A stretch of 50,457 nucleotides of DNA, taken from NCBI RefSeq assembly GCF_000003815.2, contig NC_049980.1:15149168-15199624 (forward strand), given 5' to 3'. The DNA is from Branchiostoma floridae (lineage: Eukaryota > Chordata > Leptocardii > Amphioxiformes > Branchiostomatidae). Shown here in pieces: positions 46,301-50,457 of this stretch; positions within the stretch are counted from its first letter, which is position 1; each line of letters opens with the position of its first letter. The notes under the pieces are model-generated. The model ran no database searches, was not told the DNA's origin, and saw only the letters and a program-made list of their open reading frames with translations. The translations under genes were made by a program, and so were the position numbers.

Positions 46301-47647
46301 TTTAAATTTCCACTCATTTCCACATTACTGATTAAATATCATGTACATACCCCTTTCAACTTGCAGGTGTAGAACATTGTAACTGTTGATATTCTGTACC
46401 CCAACAGTTCTTCAATGTAGTGAGCTACATTATTGGTGGTCACATCTACTCTCTACAAGACATAGAGAATGGTGTCCTCCGTGGCAACAGGAAGGGGATT
46501 GGACAGCTGTTCCGACCATTTGGCCAGGACGACCCCCGGCTGCCTGTAGCGCTGGAGGAGCCGGAGCCACTCATTCATTTTGCACTCGTGTGCGGAGCTA
46601 AGAGCTGTCCTCCCATCAAAACTTACTCTGCTCAGGTCAGGGTTTATGTCTTTGCCTACACAAGCCATTGACCTAGAAAGCTGCATCAGTAACATCTTTA
46701 TGAACAAAATGAATTTGAATAGCATCATGATTACTTCTGGGTGTCAAGTTAAAAAAAAGTACCAGACAGTGCAAATCCATTCTAGGGTTACTTTCCACAA
46801 CGAGATACAGAGGAATGATTTTTTTACCATAATCATTTTTGCATAAATTTGACTCTTCAGCATACTTTCTCATTAAAAGAAAAGTATTGTGTTAATGTTT
46901 TGTTTTTCATTCAGTCAGAGTTTTATTTCTGTAGCATCAGTCCCATGATCTGTTATGAAACTGTTATGATCTGATATGATATCTGTAATAACTCATAGTT
47001 TTCTTCTCCTCAGGAAGTTGAGAAACAGTTGAAAATTGCAGCGGAGGGTTTCTTGGAGGGAGATGATGGGATGCAGGTAGATATGAAGAAAAGGGAAGTC
47101 ATGCTCAGCAAAATCTTCAAGTGGTACAAAGTGGACTTTGGAGCCCAAAACAAAGAGGTGGGAAATGAAGGGACAACACATGCTTACACCCCTTTCCACT
47201 ATACAGGCTGTGAGGTTTGAGCAACCACCAAGCAATCAAACATTTGAGAGATAGCTCAACAATTTTCAAAGATTAAGAACAAATCATTTCGCGCTTTGTT
47301 GACTTTGATATCTTGCTTTTAAATCTGACATTTTATTCCAATTAAGGTTTATGCAAATGTCATATTGGTCACTGTACAATTGCTCACACTCACAGGCCTA
47401 GTAGAAAGGGGGCCTTAATCATAAAAGTCTTTTATGGCAATTTCAGCTGGTCTCAAGTGTGTTACTTTGCCTCTTTCCGTGATGTTTACATTGAATTAAT
47501 CCATGAACACTGTTTCTATAGGTACTTCAGTGGGTCCACGATCACATGTCAGCAGGAGAGAAGAAATCACAGCTGTCAGAACTGTTGGCTAGCACAAAGT
47601 ACAAAGTCAGCCACATGTCATATGACTGGGGTGTCAACTCAAAGTAG
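28398..47647 (+). CDS. Glutaredoxin-DEP-DUF547 fusion protein
   Basis: Ten exons: 28398-28523, 28942-29040, 29684-29786, 34907-35068, 35469-35639, 44287-44360, 44873-45070, 46408-46635, 47014-47157, 47522-47647; all GT-AG, phases consistent, 1431 nt, 476 aa. Residues 1-75 form a glutaredoxin fold with active site C15-P-H-C18, the cis-proline motif TVP (55-57) and GG (67-68). Residues of about 115-205 are a DEP domain ([28 protein letters not shown]). Residues of about 255-400 are DUF547 ([37 protein letters not shown]). The three-domain order resembles proteins known from plants and some invertebrates; function is unproven, plausibly glutathione-linked redox control tethered to membranes or signalling by DEP. 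No signal peptide or membrane span. The weakest donor is exon 6 (GTCTGA). Introns 3 and 5 are swollen by transposons. Confidence 0.9.
29136..29616 (+). repeat. 147-bp direct repeats around 31-bp tandem units (TRIM- or SINE-like)
   Basis: Copies 29136-29282 and 29470-29616 start TGTA(A/C)CAGTGGTG, end CTTTCTGTTCTTAC and are about 90% identical. Each contains a tRNA-like B box (GGTTCGATCCC or close). Between them are three 31-bp repeats (about 29323-29412) and, just before the second copy, a purine-rich tract (AAAAGAAAAGGGGGAG). This resembles a miniature LTR element, but no target duplication is seen; two SINE copies are the alternative. It is in intron 2 of the Grx-DEP-DUF547 gene. Confidence 0.6.
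30201..30390 (+). repeat. 5' LTR (190 bp)
   Basis: Begins TGTTGCCATG and ends GGGTAACA. It contains AATAAA (30287-30292) and an NRF1-like GCGCATGCG core inside inverted arms CGACGC/GCGTCG (30251-30266), a likely part of the LTR promoter. Confidence 0.95.
30394..30411 (+). promoter_or_regulatory. Primer-binding site, tRNA-Gln type
   Basis: TGGAGGTTCTACCGAGAT begins three bases after the LTR. It is complementary to the CCA-bearing 3' end of animal tRNA-Gln with one mismatch (from memory of the tRNA), so tRNA-Gln is the likely minus-strand primer. Confidence 0.7.
30670..31884 (+). CDS. gag: Retrotransposon Gag with CCHC zinc knuckle
   Basis: 404 aa from the first ATG in the open frame (the frame extends upstream without an ATG). 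The middle part (about 31130-31620) is an alpha-helical retrotransposon Gag core. The C-terminus has a zinc knuckle C-F-V-C-x4-H-x4-C ([14 protein letters not shown], about 31780-31825), which packages RNA. Near residue 110 a 57-bp tandem duplication (31001/31058) repeats a segment with DTVRKT. It ends at TAG (31882-31884), with a second in-frame stop at 31888 before integrase. The frame is intact. Confidence 0.92.
   Translation: MAQGGIKMESVEELTRSVEEFLRPKQSTTSDVKPKRQSDMTKPSDLPQLSGPYPLHSQTPPGLQLNKNSVEVTVKELVDATTHLANVVTGCCTEVKKLGGRLDHLESPEGIDTVRKTLWNTNTRSVAGGVDTVRKTHWKTNTRPAAPHHVSRKEFKIIGQVGTLSFKSLTYQVNSGLKQGYTEEEVVDAVIRAIPAESALRSYLEGKEMDLETVEQVVKAQCPQCTATDLYRKLSMGKQANEESPQNFLMRMMDLRDRVIEANEEEDELYSAGLVQAMFLRAVLTGLSDDAIRLEIQPHLDRKCGTTDVELLEKVGRAVIDKQEREEKKRSAARVNTTDTNTTRTGINVVTARPRRLCDQCWQARAERCNHCFVCGRTNHQARECRSQAAPRGNESRALPTDGE
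31921..33879 (+). CDS. Retrotransposon integrase (C-terminal Pol remnant)
   Basis: 652 aa, uninterrupted. Residues 1-100 are the pre-integrase linker. An HHCC zinc-binding domain follows (H117, H122, C149, C153). The DDE core has D184 (VSIDYVHL), D243 (HHDQGAEF) and E279 (GNGQVERFN), spaced D-58-D-35-E as in Ty3/gypsy integrases. A C-terminal chromatin/DNA-binding region precedes an acidic tail in which a 93-bp block (33478-33567, 33571-33660) is perfectly duplicated. The enzyme inserts element cDNA into chromosomes. No protease, YxDD reverse transcriptase or RNase H is encoded upstream. It lies in the same frame as gag but behind two stop codons. Confidence 0.93.
   Translation: MQAVDQGDATWISAITTNIDSLPPEDKSASIGPLSKKEIGEAQRRDSAIRKVIELKEGGRNPTTRERQDNSIGTREYMREWKKLQIDDEGILRRRAGPVLQVVLPKEYRNIVYQELHDKMGHLGADRVVSLARQRFYWPKMQRDIVEYCTSKCQCIKRRKPNIPDKAPLTNIITTEPLQLVSIDYVHLERSKGGYEYILVVVDHFTRFAQAYATRNKSGRTAAEKLFNDFIPRFGYPLKIHHDQGAEFENRLFQRLHQLSGVSPSRTTPYHPQGNGQVERFNRTLLAMLRALPESQKTDWKASLNKVVHAYNCTRHESTGYSPHFLLYGHHPRLPVDLMFGIEDKENEVQSYPEYAKKWKRGMQEAYRIASQHARKTGAKGKKQYDRRVHGLSLSSGDRVLVRTMTDRGGPGKLRSHWEDKVHIIVKQKGKDIPVYEVRPECREGRSRVLHRNMLLPCDGLPLEVPVDKRSKEKTPQREDKRSDNEEEELADNRVEIGAEQEDQRGSTGSERDEETDVEVESEDQPCVSQGAEDVPDPAEVEENRPRRNSVESEDQPCVSQGAEDVPDPAEVEENRPRRNRRPPQTLTYDVGGQPGYLRVPTVNTVNAAEWTVGTPWPLNMWNAGAGHPGQLYQSCLHCGQLIPIIRMYAPS
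33880..34464 (+). other. Internal 3' untranslated region of the LTR element
   Basis: Non-coding, with repeated GTGGATTAC-type blocks (33925-34000), three 24-bp repeats (about 34255-34325), a long A run (34329-34342) and, at about 34355-34452, sequence that reads on the minus strand like a small LINE/SINE 3' end (AATAAAGGATATATTCTATTC). Confidence 0.55.
34465..34478 (+). promoter_or_regulatory. Polypurine tract
   Basis: AAAAGAGGGGAGAG lies directly against the 3' LTR and would prime plus-strand DNA synthesis. Confidence 0.85.
34479..34668 (+). repeat. 3' LTR (190 bp)
   Basis: Appears identical by eye to 30201-30390, indicating a young insertion. Followed by CAAA, the target duplication. Confidence 0.95.
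35802..35890 (+). repeat. Left terminal inverted repeat of an 8.1-kb bounded segment
   Basis: GAGGAATAACACGACGTGAAG and the next ~70 bp, including ACACGAAACGTGCCAAT and CGCTATCTTTGCACG, recur inverted at 43811-43899 at about 80% identity. Weak similarity continues outward for about 15 bp. No clear target duplication. Confidence 0.7.
35897..36385. repeat. GC-rich minisatellite, about five units of ~100 bp
   Basis: Units start CCATTACGTGC (about 35903, 35987, 36090, a partial near 36185, and 36283) and share TTCTTCAATTTTAGCGGTGTC, CGCACGTAGCCGTG and ATTTTCCCG. Each can fold through GTAGCCGTG / CACGGCTAC. It is CpG-rich. The open frame through it is a by-product of the period. Confidence 0.85.
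37575..38310 (-). mobile_element. 5'-truncated, frame-broken LINE fragment
   Basis: Read on the minus strand, the fragment encodes the tail of a LINE ORF2 in two pieces. One has [19 protein letters not shown] (about 38030-37940); after a frame shift the other has [20 protein letters not shown] (37880-37690). The 3' end AATAAAGGTCTTCATTCATT is at about 37595-37575. It is dead. The tail type matches 13973-14014. Confidence 0.75.
38565..38585. repeat. Dispersed palindromic hairpin repeat
   Basis: GGAGGTTA...TAACCTCC, one of five copies of a CAAGGAGGTT / AACCTCCTTG palindrome in this window. The others are at 27558-27587, 38844-38871, 39520-39547 and 42557-42579. Confidence 0.75.
40463..40910. 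repeat. Diverged tandem duplication, period about 265 bp
   Basis: The block starting AACACGGTACGTTGAT recurs from about 40467 to 40731 with matched interior phrases (AAATGGATCATGAA, AAGTCCTTT, TGTCTCC). Origin unknown. Confidence 0.75.
42557..42579. repeat. Hairpin repeat beside the pogo-like MITE
   Basis: AAGGAGGTT / AACCTCCTT with a two-base loop. It ends eight bases before the TA of the MITE at 42587. Confidence 0.75.
42587..43075. mobile_element. 485-bp pogo/Tigger-like MITE with TA target duplication
   Basis: Body 42589-43073 between TA dinucleotides. The left end CAGTCAAACCTGCCC matches the complement of the right end exactly for 15 bp; then GCGACCACC, ACCGGGAAAAA-like and CTTCTCAGCGACCAC blocks recur inverted inside. 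CAGT.AAACCT termini with TA duplication are typical of pogo/Tigger elements. No transposase frame. In intron 5 of the Grx-DEP-DUF547 gene. Confidence 0.87.
43811..43899 (-). repeat. Right terminal inverted repeat of the 8.1-kb bounded segment
   Basis: Complement of 35802-35890 at about 80% identity. A further partial copy, in the opposite orientation, lies just inside (about 43738-43785: GCACGAAACGTGC, CGCTATCTTTACACGCG). The 43240-43830 stretch is CpG-rich; its long overlapping frames have no family similarity. Confidence 0.7.
44673..44739. repeat. (AGATAC)n hexanucleotide microsatellite
   Basis: About eleven units, one with AGAAAC, in intron 6, ending about 130 bp before exon 7. Confidence 0.92.
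45320..46245. repeat. Repeat block with palindromic ATGCAAAT/ATTTGCAT pairs
   Basis: In intron 7. Two units of about 240 bp share TGACAAGTTTGAAAGTCCTAT, ATGCAGTGGATTTA, CTCATTAATTATGCAAAT and GGCTATCTACATACCAAAAA. Octamer-like ATGCAAAT and its complement form inverted pairs around 45367, 45437, 45537-45564, 45655-45683 and 45782-45808. A following part contains GCCGCTAGGGGG twice (about 45944 and 46072) and CAGACAGACAGACACACAGAC. It is probably a decayed transposon of unknown class. Confidence 0.7.
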
Positions 47648-47804
47648 AAAAGCAAGTAACTAGAGACTAAATGTCACTGTTCCAGCACTCCAAAAATGAA
47701 GTTTTAATTTGGGGTGGGGGGGGGTATATTTATTCATCAATATTAGTTACTTATAGCTGCTTTTCAGACAGCAAATAGAAAGACAATATTTTGGGAAAAG
47801 TGGT

Positions 47805-49637
47805 TTATGGTCTCATTGATGAGTTTCTTCTTCCCATAGACTTCTATGTTATAATTCGTGGTTTAAATGGGCGCGCTCATAATGAAGCTACGTGAAATTT
47901 CAGCAGATTTTTCATTCTTTGTCGAGCACATTTACCCTATATCGTGGGAAAAAATTGCCAATGTAAACTATACGTAGAAACTTTTTTTATAGCAATTACA
48001 AACTACGATTAGTCAATCCCCACAAAAGGCACTTTTTCGCTGCTATTGTACAACCGCACCACTCAGAACCCACGACTGTGTACCTCCGATCTAGCGCGCG
48101 GCTGCCAAACTTTACCTGCTTATTTCTTCAGTTAGAAACAAAACTTCACCAATCTAACTTTTGATATCAGTTCCGCTGGCTAAAAGGGAATTTCTCACCG
48201 CTAAAAACATGCGTCTATACAGCCGTTCAGTTTTTGGCTCGGATCTCTTTTAGGGTGTCCACTCGCGGAGTAATACATCAATGAGACCTTAAGTTTAATG
48301 TATTATTGAAAAAATCTATCAAAAGAAAGAATGTCCTTTTCTTCATCATCTCTGAAAGTTTGGGTGTCTTACGTTAATGAATTAGCCTCTGGGAGGTAAT
48401 TAAGTACGAGATCATGATAGGCATGAAAGCGCCACCTAGCGGCGGACAAAGGCCAAAGTGCAAAGGCGTCGAGACTGACGCTTTTGACGTGTCGCAAAGA
48501 CTCATTAGATCAGTCTGTGTATGAGTTTGACTGAGTAGTGTTCTCTTTGTGACTTTGTCTTTGTTTAATTGGAATATATCTCAGAGAATAGTCGTGTAAG
48601 GGATATCAGCACGACAGGCACGACGAGATTCATCCGGATCTTTCTACGTAAAATAAACGGTTCTATAGAGGATCGGGTGAAGGTACTATAGCTCATAAAG
48701 TCAAAACAGAGCTTAACGACTAGAAATTAATGTTAGCTGCGTTTCAAGCTCCCTTATACCAGAGGCGGGCAAGCCGAACTGAGCCTTTCTGATTGGCCTT
48801 TAATAGGTGTCGCCTAGCCCGGGGTTTGGGGGGGGGGGGTTGGAGGGGCGTTCGAGAGAAGGCGGCGATTGCAAAAAATAACTTGGATGTAGTTTGCCTC
48901 AAGAAAGATAGCTTTAGAACCTTAGTCCTCTTTCAAATGGCTTCTATATCCAGTAGAGTGTGATACAAGAAAAATAACAATAGTACCGCCCCTTGGAAAT
49001 GTAGACCCGTCCGTTACCATGGTAACGGAAATAGGTACACGGCGTAATCTGCAGCCAAAAAATGCGGGGTGGCGCCCGGTTATAAACCCTTTTCAAATTT
49101 TTGCTCCAGTGCTATTCCTTGATTTTTTATGAATATTTTTCATTTTTATTTAAGGTCTCATTGATGAGTTTCTTCTTCCCATAGACTTCTATGTTATAAT
49201 TCGTGGTTTAAATGGGCGCGCTCATAATGAAGCTACGTGAAATTTCAGCAGATTTTTCATTCTTTGTCGAGCACATTTACCCTATATCGAAGGAAAAAAT
49301 TGCCAATGTAAACTATACGTAGAAACTTTTTTTATAGCAATTACAAACTACGATTAGTCAATCCCCACAAAAGGCACTTTTTCGCTGCTATTGTACAACC
49401 GCACCACTCAGAACCCACGACTGTGTACCTCCGATCTAGCGCGCGGCTGCCAAACTTTACCTGCTTATTTCTTCAGTTAGAAACAAAACTTCACCAATCT
49501 AACTTTTGATATCAGTTCCGCTGGCTAAAAGGGAATTTCTCACCGCTAAAAACATGCGTCTATACAGCCGTTCAGTTTTTGGCTCGGATCTCTTTTAGGG
49601 TGTCCACTCGCGGAGTAATACATCAATGAGACCTTAT
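47805..49637. mobile_element. Composite element: two 480-bp inverted-ended units flanking an 865-bp core
   Basis: Units 47809-48288 and 49154-49633 lie in the same orientation and differ by about two bases. Each starts GGTCTCATTGATG and ends CATCAATGAGACC, a 13-bp terminal inverted repeat. The whole is bounded by TTAT (47805-47808, 49634-49637), while the two inner junctions are both TTAA (48289-48292, 49150-49153). That pattern fits one 1825-bp mobile unit with a 4-bp target duplication better than two independent insertions. No transposase frame. Confidence 0.85.
48293..49149. other. Core of the composite element
   Basis: No open frame. Contains a CTCF-like core (48428-48442, AGCGCCACCTAGCGG), a G run of about 12 (48828-48839) and the 18-bp palindrome CCGTTACCATGGTAACGG (49011-49028), which includes a full RFX X-box. 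Confidence 0.6.
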
Positions 49638-50457
49638 GCTTTACAGGCAGCTTAGATATATTGTCAGCTATATATTCTAATGAGCGGTAATATTTTCCAC
49701 ATGTTATAACTTTATCGAATGTTAAGTGTAGGCATTCTTTAGCACTCATTCAGATTTATGTTTAAGAATTCCAACAAAGGACTTAACTCTGGGTCCATTT
49801 ATTGGCCAGATCTAACTTTATCAAAATGTTTGCATCAGTATTAGGGTGCCCAAATGATCAAATCAGTAATAGCCTAAGCAGGAGTATGAAACATTGGCCC
49901 AGGTGCCTTTGGAGCAGTTCTGTGAACAGGTATACAACTTGTACAGATAGGTAGTAGAAGTAACAAATGTTGTTTTTGCTATCCTATATACACTCTTGCC
50001 AACCAATGTTTGTGCCTAATTATTACAACATTTGTAAGTCATACATACACGTAACACAACACCTTGTATATTGAATCCAATATGTGGACATTGAAATTTT
50101 GTCTATGTTCCTGACACCAGACAGAAAGTTAGGCAGATGTTATCAACTATGCAAACAGAGCTAGATCTATTTAAGAATTATAGATAGTTTCGAATTGTAA
50201 TACAAAATGTACTTGTAGTTAAATGAGCAATGAAACTCATGATGAGTTCTGAACAAACTTTATTATGTACATTTATTTTGACTTCAGGTAAGTTATATAC
50301 ACGTGTACAAGTTTTTAAAAATCTGGGCTCCTGGACTGGCCTGTACGTTGTACCTAGCCTCCATAGCAGGCTCACTGGGGCCTTTTTTTTGGCTCATATA
50401 GATCTAATACACTTTTGGCCATTTCTGGGTTGCTGATTGTCAGCTGTTGCTGATTAC
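49638..50457. other. Intergenic, nothing recognised
   Basis: AT-rich; the short open frames on both strands have no family similarity. Confidence 0.5.

Noticed and set aside
47809-49633. Ordinary LTR retrotransposon with 480-bp LTRs
   Set aside because: Ends are GGTCTC...GAGACC rather than TG...CA, and no primer-binding site or polypurine tract is visible; treated as a composite element.

Overview
This is a 50-kb piece of an intron-rich animal nuclear genome, most likely a cephalochordate (amphioxus, Branchiostoma). The assignment rests on compact genes with many short GT-AG introns, clear animal orthologues (SNRNP48, ANKRD66, MTERF4), a glutaredoxin-DEP-DUF547 gene of a kind I do not associate with vertebrates, and many different transposons with short A-rich or CAAA-type LINE tails. 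There is no prokaryotic or viral gene organisation. Gene models were built by hand from splice consensus, phase and family similarity.

Layout. (1) 1-2027: AT-rich intergenic DNA with a tRNA-derived SINE. (2) 2028-14832, minus: snrnp48, the U11/U12 snRNP 48-kDa protein, nine coding exons, 335 aa. Its intron 5 carries tandem U12-type 5' splice-site motifs downstream of a candidate poison exon, the arrangement expected of the known U11-binding autoregulatory enhancer. Its 6.6-kb intron 1 holds a nested pair of LINEs with both target-site duplications preserved, microsatellites, hairpin minisatellites and an orphan histone-mRNA-type 3' stem-loop. (3) 16587-18094, minus: a two-exon unrecognised protein of 277 aa, with a 731-bp inverted-repeat element upstream. 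(4) 19055-22782: mostly empty. (5) 22783-24198, plus: ankrd66. (6) 25554-27463, minus: mterf4, a mitochondrial ribosome-assembly factor. (7) 28398-47647, plus: a ten-exon gene for a glutaredoxin-DEP-DUF547 protein of 476 aa, head-to-head with mterf4. Its introns hold a young Ty3/gypsy-type LTR element that encodes Gag and integrase but no protease, reverse transcriptase or RNase H; an 8.1-kb stretch bounded by inverted repeats; a pogo-like MITE; a LINE fragment; and palindromic repeats. (8) 47648-50457: intergenic, with a composite element made of two 480-bp near-identical units around an 865-bp core.

The host genes are not an operon or a pathway. The main themes are RNA processing (snrnp48), mitochondrial translation (mterf4), an ancient redox/signalling fusion, and a heavy load of nested transposons, almost all in introns.
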